Shown in pieces: positions 10,247 to 21,681 of a stretch of 64,000 nucleotides of DNA. The DNA is from Erwinia sp. (lineage in GTDB: Bacteria; Pseudomonadota; Gammaproteobacteria; Enterobacterales; Enterobacteriaceae): NCBI GenBank assembly GCA_964016415.1, contig OZ024666.1:947310-1011309 (forward strand). The letters are read 5' to 3'. A program made the position numbers and the translations under genes. The notes under the pieces are model-generated. The model saw nothing but the letters and a program-made list of their open reading frames with translations, made no database searches and was not told the origin of the DNA. How positions within the stretch are numbered: position 1 is the first letter of the stretch; every line of letters starts with the position of its first letter.

Positions 10247-13200
10247 TTGAGCCAGGAGTACACAGAACAAAAAGAGGTACGTCTGCAACCGCAGGGAAGC
10301 AGAAGACGTCTTCTGGAAGCGTTTTTTCTTATTATGACACTTGCCGCGGCATACTTAATGCTGGCACTGGTGAGTTTCAGTCCTTCCGACCCAAGCTGGT
10401 CACAAACTGCATGGCATGGACCCATCCAGAATTGGGGGGGGAGTGTCGGTGCCTGGTTAGCAGATACCCTGTTTTTTATTTTTGGGGTGATGGCTTATGT
10501 CATGCCTCCGGCGATAGCAGGGCTGTGCTGGATTATCTTTCGTCAAAAAGCGCGCTATCAGTATATTGATTTTTTTGCCATCGCTTTACGCCTGATTGGC
10601 ATTCTGGCACTGGTAGTGACCTCCTGTGGTCTGGCTGCTATCAATGCGGATGACATCTGGTATTTTGCCTCCGGAGGAGTGATTGGCAGCCTGGTGAGCA
10701 AAACAATGGCGCCGTGGTTTAATGGCCAGGGCGGAACACTGGTGTTACTGTGTATCTGGGCTATCGGGCTGACGCTTTATACCGGGTGGTCCTGGCTGAC
10801 AATCGCGGAAAAGATAGGTGCCAGTGTGATGGCTGTTCTCACCTTTACCCGCCGCAGAGAATCAGAAGACACAATCGATGATGATGACGTTGAGCCGGAA
10901 GAGTTACCTCAACAGCAAAGCGCTGAGCCAGAGAGCAAGGATAAACTGCATGCTGTTCAGGATACTGACGATATCGATGATGTGCTGCTCAACCCTGCTC
11001 CATCTGCCGATACGGAACTTTCCATTCCGCCTGCTGAACTACGTAAGACAGAGACTTCCTTGCCGTTGTCCGGACTCAATACAGAAGAGGTTCACTCTCC
11101 ATCGTCATCACTGAGCGTGACTGAAGTCGTAAATCCCTCGTTGTCAGAGGATCGTGAGCCACTGGTCACGTCAGTCTCTGTTACCACAAGCAACGCCGCC
11201 ATTCCCGAGGTAACGCAGAAATATCCCGATATCACCCTGCAATCAGCCACCCACACCAACACAACCGGGTCAGTTGAAGAGGCAACACGGGCATCTGGTG
11301 AGTGGCGAGAGATTCCTGTGTATTCCGCTGAGCCGCCTGTCGGTGAGGTTAGCGTCTCTGTTGATCCTTTATTTACCTCACTGTCTATTCCGGCGAATGA
11401 AGAGAAATCTCAGGTAAAAGAAGGGATTGGCCCGGTATTACCTAGGCCAAATCCGGTACGTTTGCCCACCCGACGTGAGCTCGCTTCTCTTGGTATCAGA
11501 TTACCGTCACAACGGCTCGCTGAAGAGAAGGAAAAAACAGCAACGCAGCAATCTGTATCATCTGTTAGCGAAAAGGCGGGTAATTCGTCTCTAACTACAG
11601 AGCAAAGTGATGCCGCTGATGAGGCGAAACTGCGTTCGGCTTTCCTTGCGCAACAGCAGGCTCGGTACGGTGAAAATGAAATACCTGAGTACAGTGAGCC
11701 GCTGCATCAGGACAGTTCGGTGGAGGAAGAGGCTGAATTGTCCAGAGCATTCGCTGAGCAACAGCGTCAACGGTATGCGGAACTCACTCAAGCAGAACAA
11801 CCAGCTGTTCGGCTCAGTGAGAGCGGCAGACCCAACACAGTGGAAGAAAACAATCCACTTTTTACTTTTTCACCAGTCGATGAGCAACCTTCTGAGCCGT
11901 TGTTTACACCTCATAACACCCCAGTATCAGCTTATACAGAGGTCAAGCCAGCGGTTAAACCAGACAATGGATCCTCTTCTGCAGAAGCGGATCCATCCGG
12001 GAACAGTGTACCGATACCTGCTGCCGCTATACCAGTACAACCACCAGCACAACAAGCTGAAAGTGACAGCCTGTTTCATCCCTTCCTGGTTCGTCATGAG
12101 CAGCCACTGGAAAAACCGACTACACCATTGCCTGTACTCGATCTGCTAACAGCTCCGCCAACCGAAGCAGAACCTGTTGACGAGTTTGCTTTGCAACAGA
12201 CTGCACGGTTGGTAGAAGCGCGTCTGGCAGATTATCGGGTGAAAGCTGAAGTGGTTGGAATTTCGCCCGGTCCGGTTATCACGCGTTTTGAGTTGGATCT
12301 GGCCCCGGGGGTGAAAGCTGCGCGCATTTCAAATTTATCGCGTGATCTGGCGCGTTCGCTCTCTGCGGTGGCTGTACGTGTGGTGGAAGTGATCCCCGGA
12401 AAACCCTATGTCGGGCTTGAACTGCCAAATAAACACCGTCAAACGGTTTATATGCGAGAAGTGCTGGAGTGCGATAAGTTTCGCGATAATCCTTCCCCTC
12501 TGGCTGTGGTGCTTGGAAAAGATATCGCTGGTCAGCCTGTGGTGGCTGATTTAGCGAAAATGCCACATTTACTGGTTGCGGGCACCACCGGTTCCGGGAA
12601 GTCCGTTGGTGTCAATGCTATGATCATCAGCATGCTCTACAAAGCGACACCTGATGAAGTTCGCTTCATTATGATTGACCCTAAAATGCTTGAGTTGTCA
12701 GTTTATGAAGGTATTCCACACCTGCTGACAGAGGTGGTCACCGACATGAAAGATGCTGCTAACGCGCTGCGCTGGAGCGTCGGTGAAATGGAGCGACGTT
12801 ATAAACTGATGTCAGCGCTCGGGGTCAGAAATCTCGCCGGATATAATGAAAAAATTGAACAGGCGGAAGCCATGGGACGTCCAATTCCTGATCCCTTCTG
12901 GAAGCCTGGTAACAGTATGGATTTTACCCCTCCTGTACTGGAAAAATTGCCTTACATCGTAGTACTGGTTGATGAATTCGCCGACCTGATGATGGCTGTC
13001 GGTAAAAAGGTGGAAGAGTTGATCGCCCGTCTGGCGCAAAAAGCACGCGCGGCGGGCATCCATTTGGTACTTGCCACGCAACGGCCTTCGGTGGATGTTA
13101 TCACCGGGCTTATCAAAGCGAATATTCCGACTCGTATCGCTTTTACTGTTTCCAGCAAAATTGATTCAAGAACCATCCTGGATCAAGCGGGTGCGGAGTC

Positions 13201-13603
13201 ACTGCTGGGAATGGGGGATATGCTCTATATGCCACCTAACTCATCAATGCCGGTCAGGGTCCATGGGGCATTTGTACGTGACCAGGAAGTGCATGCTGTT
13301 GTTCAGGACTGGAAAGCCCGTGGCAGACCGCAATACATTGAAAGTATCACGGCCAGCGACGAAAGCGAGGCAGGGAGTTCCGGGGGGGACGGTGATGATG
13401 AACTCGATCCCTTGTTTGATCAGGCTGTTGCTTTTGTGGTGGAAAAAAGACGTGCATCAATTTCTGGGGTGCAACGACAATTTCGCATTGGCTACAATCG
13501 CGCGGCACGAATAATCGAGCAAATGGAAAATCAGGGTATTGTCTCACCGCCGGGCCACAACGGTGGCCGCGAAGTGTTATCTCCTCCGCCTCATGAAATG
13601 TAA
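10247..13603 (+). CDS. ftsK: FtsK DNA translocase and division protein
   Basis: The 1118-residue protein (E. coli 1329) has three parts. About 1-200 is the four-helix FtsK_4TM membrane domain that acts at the septum ([35 protein letters not shown]). About 200-640 is a low-complexity acidic, Ser/Pro/Gln-rich linker. The C-terminal motor has Walker A GTTGSGKS near 779, Walker [12 protein letters not shown] and the KOPS-reading gamma winged helix ([21 protein letters not shown]). It pumps DNA at the septum and activates XerCD at dif. The start is TTG, preceded by GGAGAG, and gives the family N-terminus MSQEY. The linker is about 200 residues shorter than in E. coli, which accounts for the length difference. 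Confidence 0.96.
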   Translation: MSQEYTEQKEVRLQPQGSRRRLLEAFFLIMTLAAAYLMLALVSFSPSDPSWSQTAWHGPIQNWGGSVGAWLADTLFFIFGVMAYVMPPAIAGLCWIIFRQKARYQYIDFFAIALRLIGILALVVTSCGLAAINADDIWYFASGGVIGSLVSKTMAPWFNGQGGTLVLLCIWAIGLTLYTGWSWLTIAEKIGASVMAVLTFTRRRESEDTIDDDDVEPEELPQQQSAEPESKDKLHAVQDTDDIDDVLLNPAPSADTELSIPPAELRKTETSLPLSGLNTEEVHSPSSSLSVTEVVNPSLSEDREPLVTSVSVTTSNAAIPEVTQKYPDITLQSATHTNTTGSVEEATRASGEWREIPVYSAEPPVGEVSVSVDPLFTSLSIPANEEKSQVKEGIGPVLPRPNPVRLPTRRELASLGIRLPSQRLAEEKEKTATQQSVSSVSEKAGNSSLTTEQSDAADEAKLRSAFLAQQQARYGENEIPEYSEPLHQDSSVEEEAELSRAFAEQQRQRYAELTQAEQPAVRLSESGRPNTVEENNPLFTFSPVDEQPSEPLFTPHNTPVSAYTEVKPAVKPDNGSSSAEADPSGNSVPIPAAAIPVQPPAQQAESDSLFHPFLVRHEQPLEKPTTPLPVLDLLTAPPTEAEPVDEFALQQTARLVEARLADYRVKAEVVGISPGPVITRFELDLAPGVKAARISNLSRDLARSLSAVAVRVVEVIPGKPYVGLELPNKHRQTVYMREVLECDKFRDNPSPLAVVLGKDIAGQPVVADLAKMPHLLVAGTTGSGKSVGVNAMIISMLYKATPDEVRFIMIDPKMLELSVYEGIPHLLTEVVTDMKDAANALRWSVGEMERRYKLMSALGVRNLAGYNEKIEQAEAMGRPIPDPFWKPGNSMDFTPPVLEKLPYIVVLVDEFADLMMAVGKKVEELIARLAQKARAAGIHLVLATQRPSVDVITGLIKANIPTRIAFTVSSKIDSRTILDQAGAESLLGMGDMLYMPPNSSMPVRVHGAFVRDQEVHAVVQDWKARGRPQYIESITASDESEAGSSGGDGDDELDPLFDQAVAFVVEKRRASISGVQRQFRIGYNRAARIIEQMENQGIVSPPGHNGGREVLSPPPHEM

Positions 13604-13633
13604 TCATGAGTAAAGTAGCGTTATCTCTTTGGT

Positions 13634-13670
13634 AAAAGTCCGGGCTGTGCTTCGCTGCCCGTTGACTTTA
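13634..13670 (+). other. Imperfect hairpin between ftsK and lolA
   Basis: TAAAGTC-CGGGC and GCCCG-TT-GACTTTA pair with a two-base bulge and an eleven-base loop, about 30 bases after the ftsK stop. No T tract follows, so a terminator role is uncertain. It could partly separate ftsK from lolA. Confidence 0.4.
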
Positions 13671-13744
13671 GTGCGCAGACACCCCATAACCCTAATGATT
13701 CTTCGCTGTCATTTGTTCGAAAAGTAAGTCTTATAAGGATTTGT

Positions 13745-14356
13745 ATGAAAAAAACACTACCTTCAGCCATTCTGCTTGTTGCCGCAGCACCGATGATGGT
13801 TTTTGCTCAGGCCTCTACAGATTTACAACAACGTCTGGCCAAATTGAACAGCTTTCAGGCGACATTTACACAACAGGTGACGGATGCCAGTGGGCAGATG
13901 GTACAGGAAGGCAAGGGTGAGCTGGCAGTTAAACGCCCCAATTTATTTAACTGGCACATGACATCACCTGATGAAAGTGTACTGATCTCTGATGGTAAAA
14001 CGTTGTGGTTTTACAATCCGTTTGTTGAGCAGGCAAGCGCCAGTCGGCTTAGTGATGCAACCAGCAATACTCCGTTTATGCTGATTGCCCGCAATCAGCG
14101 TGAAGACTGGGCACAATATGATGTTTCGCAAGCGGGTGATACCTTTACGCTGACCCCGAAATCAGCTAACAATAATCTGAAACAATTTGTTGTTGATGTC
14201 ACAGCTGCCGGGACGATTCGTCAGTTTACTTCAGTTGAACAGGACGGACAACGCAGTCGTTATCAGCTGAATGCAATGCAAAGTAGTGCCGTCAGCAGTG
14301 ATAAATTTACTTTCACTCCGCCTGCCGGTGTCACAGTGGACGATCAACGTAAGTGA
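13745..14356 (+). CDS. lolA: LolA outer-membrane lipoprotein carrier
   Basis: The 203-residue protein matches E. coli LolA in length and sequence. A signal peptide ([21 protein letters not shown]) is probably cut before QASTDLQQ. The mature chain keeps the open-barrel blocks [47 protein letters not shown] and SRYQLNAM. In the periplasm it takes lipoproteins from LolCDE and hands them to LolB. It ends 7 bases before the GTG of rarA and is probably co-transcribed with it. Confidence 0.97.
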   Translation: MKKTLPSAILLVAAAPMMVFAQASTDLQQRLAKLNSFQATFTQQVTDASGQMVQEGKGELAVKRPNLFNWHMTSPDESVLISDGKTLWFYNPFVEQASASRLSDATSNTPFMLIARNQREDWAQYDVSQAGDTFTLTPKSANNNLKQFVVDVTAAGTIRQFTSVEQDGQRSRYQLNAMQSSAVSSDKFTFTPPAGVTVDDQRK

Positions 14357-14363
14357 GGTGGTA

Positions 14364-15707
14364 GTGGCTAATCTCTCTCTGGATTTTTCGTCAAATGAAC
14401 TGGCACCCCTGGCGGCCAGGATGCGTCCTGCGTCACTGACGGAGTATATCGGTCAGCAGCATCTGCTGGGAGAAGGAAAGCCATTACCAAAGGCTATTAT
14501 GGCCGGGCAGCTACACTCAATGATCCTCTGGGGACCGCCTGGAACAGGAAAAACCACACTGGCAGAAATTATAGCCCGTCATGCTCAGGCGGATGTTGAG
14601 CGGTTATCTGCGGTAACCTCGGGGGTGAAAGAGATACGTGAAGCGATTGAGCGTGCGCGCCAGAATAAACAGGCAGGGCGGCGCACAGTACTCTTTGTTG
14701 ATGAGGTACACCGTTTCAATAAGAGTCAGCAGGATGCTTTTTTACCCCATATCGAAGATGGCACTATTACATTTATCGGGGCAACTACCGAAAACCCTTC
14801 ATTTGAGTTAAATTCAGCATTACTGTCCCGCGCTAAAGTTTATTTGCTTAAATCGCTTAGTGTTGAAGATATCACCGCTGTCCTGCAGCAGGCGATGGAG
14901 AATAAAAGTCGTGGTTACGGTGCGCAATCGCTTCGCTTAGAGCAGGAAACCTGCCATATGCTGGCCGAAATGGTCAATGGGGATGCAAGACGTGCTCTGA
15001 ACACCCTGGAGATGATGGCCGACATGGCGGACCCGGATGCCGGGGGTGTACGTATTTTAACGCCACAATTACTGAAAGAAGTTGCCGGCGAACGTAGTGC
15101 ACGTTTTGATAATAAAGGTGATCGTTTTTACGATCTGATTTCTGCGTTGCATAAATCGGTTCGCGGCTCAGATCCTGATGCGGCGCTCTACTGGTACGCA
15201 CGGATTATCACAGCAGGTGGTGACCCACTCTATGTTGCCCGCAGATTACTTGCCATCGCATCAGAAGATGTTGGCAATGCTGATCCACGTGCTATGCAAG
15301 TGGCGATAGTAGCCTGGGATTGTTTTACCCGTGTAGGGCCGGCAGAAGGTGAGAGAGCCATCGCTCAGGCGATTGTTTATCTGGCCTGTGCGGCGAAAAG
15401 CAATGCGGTTTATACCGCTTTCAAAGCCGCGCTCAAAGATGCACGTGAAAAGCCGGATTACGACGTTCCTTTGCATTTGCGTAATGCGCCAACCGCGTTA
15501 CTGAAGGAGATGGGCGCAGGTCAGGCTTACCGTTATGCGCATGATGAGCCGAACGCTTATGCCGCTGGCGAATGCTATTTTCCTGCGGAAATGGGTGAAG
15601 TTCATTACTACAACCCAACGCAACGTGGACTGGAAGCCAAAATTGCTGAAAAGCTGAACTGGCTTGCTACTCAGGATGAAAATAGCCCGATAAAACGCTA
15701 CCGTTAG
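14364..15707 (+). CDS. rarA: RarA (MgsA) replication-associated AAA+ ATPase
   Basis: The 447-residue protein has the same length as E. coli RarA. Walker [10 protein letters not shown] is near residue 57, Walker [21 protein letters not shown] near 110, and a sensor-1 block [18 protein letters not shown] follows, with the MgsA C-terminal tetramerisation region. It is a clamp-loader-like ATPase that acts at stalled forks and interacts with SSB. The frame is open further upstream inside lolA, but GTG 14364 gives the family start V-ANLSLDF and has GAGGTG at the right spacing. The E. coli gene also uses GTG. Confidence 0.95.
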   Translation: MANLSLDFSSNELAPLAARMRPASLTEYIGQQHLLGEGKPLPKAIMAGQLHSMILWGPPGTGKTTLAEIIARHAQADVERLSAVTSGVKEIREAIERARQNKQAGRRTVLFVDEVHRFNKSQQDAFLPHIEDGTITFIGATTENPSFELNSALLSRAKVYLLKSLSVEDITAVLQQAMENKSRGYGAQSLRLEQETCHMLAEMVNGDARRALNTLEMMADMADPDAGGVRILTPQLLKEVAGERSARFDNKGDRFYDLISALHKSVRGSDPDAALYWYARIITAGGDPLYVARRLLAIASEDVGNADPRAMQVAIVAWDCFTRVGPAEGERAIAQAIVYLACAAKSNAVYTAFKAALKDAREKPDYDVPLHLRNAPTALLKEMGAGQAYRYAHDEPNAYAAGECYFPAEMGEVHYYNPTQRGLEAKIAEKLNWLATQDENSPIKRYR

Positions 15708-15724
15708 CGGTGACCTTGCGGTAA

Positions 15725-17092
<1,368 letters not shown>

Positions 17093-17141
17093 TCTCACTG
17101 AAATGGCTGCTTGATAAGATGATGGCATCCATTGCTCAAAC

Positions 17142-17191
17142 CCACCGTTCAGCATCGGGATAATAGTTTCTGGCTGATGCTGAATCGGTGG
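17142..17191. repeat. Long imperfect inverted repeat between serS and pflA
   Basis: The arm CCACCGTTCAGCATC (17142-17156) pairs with GATGCTGAATCGGTGG (17176-17191): fifteen base pairs interrupted only by one bulged base, with a 19-base loop. It lies between the convergent ends of serS and pflA. No T tract follows on either side. It could be a transcription barrier between converging genes, or the trace of a small palindromic element. Seen in sequence; role inferred. Confidence 0.7.
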
Positions 17192-17292
17192 AAGTGAGCG
17201 GACATAAAGAGAGTGTATCAATCTGAGCCGGAGTAGCTTCAACGGTGTGAACAATTGATCGCTTTCATCACAACATCGATCGGAATTTCATC

Positions 17293-18033
17293 TCAATAAA
17301 TCACTTTGTGACCGTAACTGGCGAGGATTGTTTTAATTCGCTCCATGGTTTCTGCTCTTGGGGGATGCACTCCGTCGAGTTTGTATTCTTCGCCCATTGT
17401 AGTCCATTTATGTTTGCCCAGTTCATGATAGGGAAGCATCTCGATTTTCTCGACATTTCCCATATCCCGGGTGAAGGCTCCCAGTCGATGCGCTGAATCA
17501 TCGTCATCGGTGTAGCCGGGAACGACAACATAGCGGATCCACGTGCGGATTTTTTTCTTTGCCAGGTAATGCGCAAATCCAAGTGTACGGTGATTAGAGA
17601 CACCGACAAGAACCTGATGGATCTCGTCGTTGATCTGTTTCAAATCGAGCATGACTAAATCGGTAACATCGAGAAGTTCATCAATAACCGGATCATAACG
17701 ACGCACAAAACCGTTAGTATCAAGACAAGTGTTAATCCCTTCCTTTTTACAGGCGCGAAACCAGTCACGTACGAATTCTGCCTGCAGAATAGCCTCCCCA
17801 CCGGAAGCGGTGACTCCCCCTCCTGAAGCATTCATAAAATGGCGATAGGTCACTACTTCTTTCATCAATTCATCAACTGTGATTTCCTGACCACCATGTG
17901 TAACCCAGGTATCTCTGTTGTGGCAATAGAGACAACGCATTAAGCAACCCTGGAAAAAGGTGATAAAACGGATCCCGGGTCCATCAACAGTGCCACAGGA
18001 TTCAAAAGAATGGATTCGGCCAATTACTGACAT
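17293..18033 (-). CDS. pflA: Pyruvate formate-lyase activating enzyme
   Basis: The 246-residue radical SAM enzyme has the same length as E. coli PflA. The iron-sulfur cluster cysteines are in GCLMRCLYC (Cys30, 34, 37), followed by the SAM-binding [10 protein letters not shown]. It uses S-adenosylmethionine to form the glycyl radical on PflB, whose gene lies just upstream. The frame is open 41 codons further, but ATG 18033 gives the family start [12 protein letters not shown]. Together with focA and pflB it forms the classical anaerobic formate block. Confidence 0.97.
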   Translation of the reverse strand: MSVIGRIHSFESCGTVDGPGIRFITFFQGCLMRCLYCHNRDTWVTHGGQEITVDELMKEVVTYRHFMNASGGGVTASGGEAILQAEFVRDWFRACKKEGINTCLDTNGFVRRYDPVIDELLDVTDLVMLDLKQINDEIHQVLVGVSNHRTLGFAHYLAKKKIRTWIRYVVVPGYTDDDDSAHRLGAFTRDMGNVEKIEMLPYHELGKHKWTTMGEEYKLDGVHPPRAETMERIKTILASYGHKVIY

Positions 18034-18145
18034 TGCGATGTATTCTCCACGATGGGGATTTATGCAGGTGCGCAGTCTGCTGCTGCGTAATGGTATTTTT
18101 TCAACTACCCGCAAGCAAAACCGGTAGCTGAAAAAACCCATTAGA

Positions 18146-18171
18146 AGTGGCACCACCTCAGTGGTGCCACT
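18146..18171 (-). other. Strong hairpin between pflB and pflA
   Basis: AGTGGCACCAC and GTGGTGCCACT form an eleven-base-pair stem with a four-base loop, eight bases after the pflB stop. The nearest T run on the minus strand is about ten bases further, so termination would be partial. A structure here fits the lower need for PflA than for PflB. Confidence 0.55.
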
Positions 18172-18178
18172 CTTACAC

Positions 18179-20461
18179 TCAGATAGTCTGGGTGAAAGTA
18201 CGGGTAATTACATCCTGTTGTTGCTCTTTAGTCAGCGAGTTAAAGCGGACGGCATAGCCGGAAACACGGATAGTTAATTGTGGATATTTCTCCGGGTTTT
18301 CCATGGCATCAAGCAGCATATCGCGGTTCATCACATTGACGTTGAGGTGTTGTCCACCTTCTATGCTCGCTTCATGATGGAAGTAACCATCCATCAATCC
18401 GGCCAGATTAGCTTTACGCACATCATCGTCTTTGCCGAGTGCATTAGGCACAATTGAGAAGGTGTAAGAAATCCCGTCTTTGGCGTAGGCAAATGGTAAT
18501 TTTGCAACCGAAGTCAGAGAAGCAACAGCACCTTTCTGGTCACGTCCGTGCATCGGGTTGGCACCAGGACCGAACGGTGCACCAGCACGGCGGCCATCTG
18601 GCGTGTTACCGGTTTTTTTACCGTAAACCACGTTAGAAGTGATGGTTAACACTGATTGAGTTGGTACTGCATTACGGTAGGTTTGCAGCTTCTGAATTTT
18701 TTTCATAAAGCGTTCAACCAAATCACAGGCAATATCATCAACGCGTGGGTCGTTATTACCAAATTGTGGATATTCCCCATCAATTTTGAAGTCAACAGCC
18801 AGACCATCTTCATCACGAATTGTGGACACTTTAGCGTATTTGATGGCTGAAAGTGAGTCAGCAGCGACGGAGAGACCTGCGATACCGCATGCCATGGTGC
18901 GATAGACATCACGATCGTGTAACGCCAGTAAAGAAGCCTCATAGCTGTATTTATCATGCATGTAATGGATGATATTCAGGGCGGTAACATACTGTTTGGC
19001 CAGCCAATCCATAAAGTGATCCATGCGTTCCATCACTTTTTCGTAGTCCAGCACCTCGTCCATCATCGGCGCTTCTTTAGGACCGACCTGCATTTTCAGT
19101 TTTTCATCCACACCACCATTGATGGCGTAGAGCATGGTTTTAGCCAGGTTGGCACGGGCACCAAAGAACTGCATCTGTTTGCCGACGATCATTGGGCTGA
19201 CACAACATGCGATGGCATAGTCATCATTGTTGAAATCAGGACGCATCAAATCATCATTTTCATACTGTACAGATGAAGTATCGATCGACACCTTCGCGGC
19301 AAACTTTTTGAAACCGACCGGTAATTTTTCAGACCACAGAATGGTCATATTCGGCTCAGGTGAAGGCCCCATGGTGTACAGGGTATTCAGGAAACGGAAA
19401 CTGTTTTTGGTCACCAGTGTACGGCCATCAACCCCCATACCTGCCAGTGATTCTGTCGCCCAGATAGGGTCACCAGAGAACAGCTCATCATATTCTGGTG
19501 TACGCAGGAAACGCACCGTACGCAGTTTCATCACCAGGTGATCGATCAGCTCCTGGGCTTCCTGTTCGGTGATTTTACCGGCCTTGATATCGCGCTCAAT
19601 GTAGATATCGAGGAATGTAGACACACGGCCAAAGGACATCGCTGCGCCGTTTTGCGATTTAACCGCCGCGAGGTAGGCAAAGTAGGTCCACTGTACTGCT
19701 TCCTGGGCTGTTTCTGCAGGCCCCGAAATATCATAACCATATTTGGCTGCCATCGTTTTGATCTGCTGAAGGGCATTATGCTGGTCAGCAATCTCTTCAC
19801 GCAGACGGATTGTGGCTTCCAGATTGACACCATTTTCCAGATCACTTTGCAGTGACGAGAATTGGGCAAATTTGTCTTTCATCAGGAAATCAATACCGTA
19901 AAGCGCAACGCGACGGTAATCACCAATAATACGCCCACGGCCATAAGCATCTGGCAGACCTGTCAGCACACCTGATTTACGGCAGCGTAAAATATCGGGT
20001 GTGTAGACATCAAAGACCCCCTGGTTATGGGTTTTACAGTATTCAGTGAAGATTTTTTTGACACCCGCATCCAGCTCACGACCATACACTTTACAAGAGC
20101 CTTCTACCATTTTGATACCGCCAAAAGGAATCAATGCTCTTTTTAATGGTGCTTCTGTTTGCAAACCGACGATTTTTTCCAGCTTCTTATTAATATAACC
20201 TGCATCGTGTGCGGTAATGGTAGAGACCAGATCGGTATCAAAATCGACAGGTGCATGGGTACGGTTTTCAATTTTAATTCCGTCCATGACTTGATCCCAC
20301 AGCACATCAGTGGCGGGTGTAGCACCACTCAGAAAGGCTTCATCACCCTCGTAAGGAGTGTAGTTTTTCTGGATAAAGTCGCGAACATCAACACTGTTCT
20401 GCCATTCACCGGCTGCGAATCCATCCCAGGCTGAAGTTTGTTTCACTTTTTGCTCGCTCAT
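18179..20461 (-). CDS. pflB: Pyruvate formate-lyase (formate C-acetyltransferase)
   Basis: The 760-residue glycyl-radical enzyme has the E. coli PflB length and near-identical sequence. The active-site cysteine pair is in [11 protein letters not shown] (near 419-420), and the glycyl radical site is RVSGYAVRF (Gly735 counting the initiator Met). It cleaves pyruvate with CoA to acetyl-CoA and formate under anaerobic conditions in the cytoplasm. AGGT precedes the ATG. It lies 81 bases after focA and before its activase pflA, all on one strand. Confidence 0.98.
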   Translation of the reverse strand: MSEQKVKQTSAWDGFAAGEWQNSVDVRDFIQKNYTPYEGDEAFLSGATPATDVLWDQVMDGIKIENRTHAPVDFDTDLVSTITAHDAGYINKKLEKIVGLQTEAPLKRALIPFGGIKMVEGSCKVYGRELDAGVKKIFTEYCKTHNQGVFDVYTPDILRCRKSGVLTGLPDAYGRGRIIGDYRRVALYGIDFLMKDKFAQFSSLQSDLENGVNLEATIRLREEIADQHNALQQIKTMAAKYGYDISGPAETAQEAVQWTYFAYLAAVKSQNGAAMSFGRVSTFLDIYIERDIKAGKITEQEAQELIDHLVMKLRTVRFLRTPEYDELFSGDPIWATESLAGMGVDGRTLVTKNSFRFLNTLYTMGPSPEPNMTILWSEKLPVGFKKFAAKVSIDTSSVQYENDDLMRPDFNNDDYAIACCVSPMIVGKQMQFFGARANLAKTMLYAINGGVDEKLKMQVGPKEAPMMDEVLDYEKVMERMDHFMDWLAKQYVTALNIIHYMHDKYSYEASLLALHDRDVYRTMACGIAGLSVAADSLSAIKYAKVSTIRDEDGLAVDFKIDGEYPQFGNNDPRVDDIACDLVERFMKKIQKLQTYRNAVPTQSVLTITSNVVYGKKTGNTPDGRRAGAPFGPGANPMHGRDQKGAVASLTSVAKLPFAYAKDGISYTFSIVPNALGKDDDVRKANLAGLMDGYFHHEASIEGGQHLNVNVMNRDMLLDAMENPEKYPQLTIRVSGYAVRFNSLTKEQQQDVITRTFTQTI

Positions 20462-20542
20462 TTGATACCTACCTTAAATTACGTTGAATACGAAGGCGGG
20501 CTACCTGATTTTTGAGGCAACCTGCATAACAGGGGAGGGCGA

Positions 20543-21400
20543 TCAGTGGTGATCACCATCACGAAGATAAATAACCCAATAAGTCAGTCCAACCAGCAAA
20601 CCGCCACCAATAATGTTACCGAGGGTGACGGGAATAAGATTATCCAGGATAAAATCAGTGACTGTGAGATGGGAAAACTGCTCTGCCGAACTTCCTGCCA
20701 TCTGCCAGAATTCGGGAGATGCAAAATCACGGATCATAATTGCCATTGGAATCAGAAACATATTGGCAATACTATGTTCAAAACCACTGGCAACAAACAT
20801 CGCCACAGGCAGGATCATGATCAATGTTTTATCCATCAGAGTGTGGCCTGAGTAGCTCATCCAGACAGCGAGGCAGACCATTAAATTGGCTAAGATGCCG
20901 AGGCAAACAGCTTCGATAAATGTGTGATGCATTTTATGGTCAGCACTTTTGATCACGTTCAATCCCCATGCTCCGTCTGCGTTCATGTGCTGGCTGGAAA
21001 ACCATATCAGCGCGACGAAAAACATCGCGCCAAAGAAATTACCGATATAGACATTGATCCAGTTGAGTGCCAGCTGTCGCCAGCTGATGCGCCCACTCGC
21101 TTTGGCCACCACAATCAGTACCGTAGATGTGAACAGATCCGCTCCGCACACCACCACCAGTATCAGGCCAAGAGAGAAGCAGATCCCACCGACCAATTTG
21201 GTCATGCCCCAGGGCATAGTTGCTGACCCGATGGTAGCTGTAATGTAAAAGACGAAAGCTATTGAGATGAAAACGCCAGCAGTGACGGCAAGAAAAAAGG
21301 TAGTGAAAGGATGCTTAGTTGCTTTATAAACGCCTGCATCTTCGGCGACTTTTGCCATGGCAGACGGTAAAAGTAGTTTGAATGGGTTGCCAGCGTTCAC
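20543..21400 (-). CDS. focA: FocA formate channel
   Basis: The 285-residue protein matches E. coli FocA in length and sequence. It is a pentameric formate-nitrite transporter family channel with six membrane helices per subunit. Visible family blocks include NPFKLLLPSAMAKVAEDAGVYKA at the PflB-interacting N-terminus (first residues shown only in part) and GFEHSIANMFLIP. It moves formate across the inner membrane in both directions, depending on pH. It is the first gene of the focA-pflB unit and has an FNR-type promoter upstream. Confidence 0.97.
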   Translation of the reverse strand: MNAGNPFKLLLPSAMAKVAEDAGVYKATKHPFTTFFLAVTAGVFISIAFVFYITATIGSATMPWGMTKLVGGICFSLGLILVVVCGADLFTSTVLIVVAKASGRISWRQLALNWINVYIGNFFGAMFFVALIWFSSQHMNADGAWGLNVIKSADHKMHHTFIEAVCLGILANLMVCLAVWMSYSGHTLMDKTLIMILPVAMFVASGFEHSIANMFLIPMAIMIRDFASPEFWQMAGSSAEQFSHLTVTDFILDNLIPVTLGNIIGGGLLVGLTYWVIYLRDGDHH

Positions 21401-21433
21401 ACTAACGTCCTCGAAGATAAATAGACATCAGTG

Positions 21434-21475
21434 ATACTAACAAAGGGGTGTTGTCGAGAAATTGATTTAGATCAT
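21434..21475 (-). promoter_or_regulatory. FNR-activated promoter of focA-pflB
   Basis: ATGAT-CTAA-ATCAA on the minus strand (21462-21475) matches the FNR consensus at nine of ten positions. Its centre lies 41 to 42 bases before the start predicted from the -10 TAGTAT (21434-21439), which is the usual class II FNR spacing. The predicted transcript starts about 27 bases before focA. Anaerobic activation by FNR is known for the E. coli operon. Confidence 0.75.
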
Positions 21476-21650
21476 ATTACGTCAGTGATAGGCGGCTAAA
21501 GCCACTGATTTATATAGGGATTGCGTTCTAACTGATTAATAAATCACAGTTAATTTTTTTTTAAAAAAACAAAAAAAAGTTGAATGCCAGGTTTATTAAA
21601 TGATGCAAGGGGGGATATGGAGGAGAGATAGCAGTGCGATGTTATCGGTC

Positions 21651-21673
21651 AGAGGCCACATTTGGTGGCCTCT
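21651..21673 (-). other. Hairpin after ycaO
   Basis: AGAGGCCAC and GTGGCCTCT form a nine-base-pair stem with a five-base loop, nine bases beyond the ycaO stop. There is no T tract, so it is only a possible terminator. It would separate ycaO from the focA promoter. Confidence 0.45.
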
Positions 21674-21681
21674 GAAAACCA

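Noticed and set aside
13071..13514. 147-codon ORF inside ftsK in another frame
   Set aside because: A shadow of the highly conserved FtsK motor domain.
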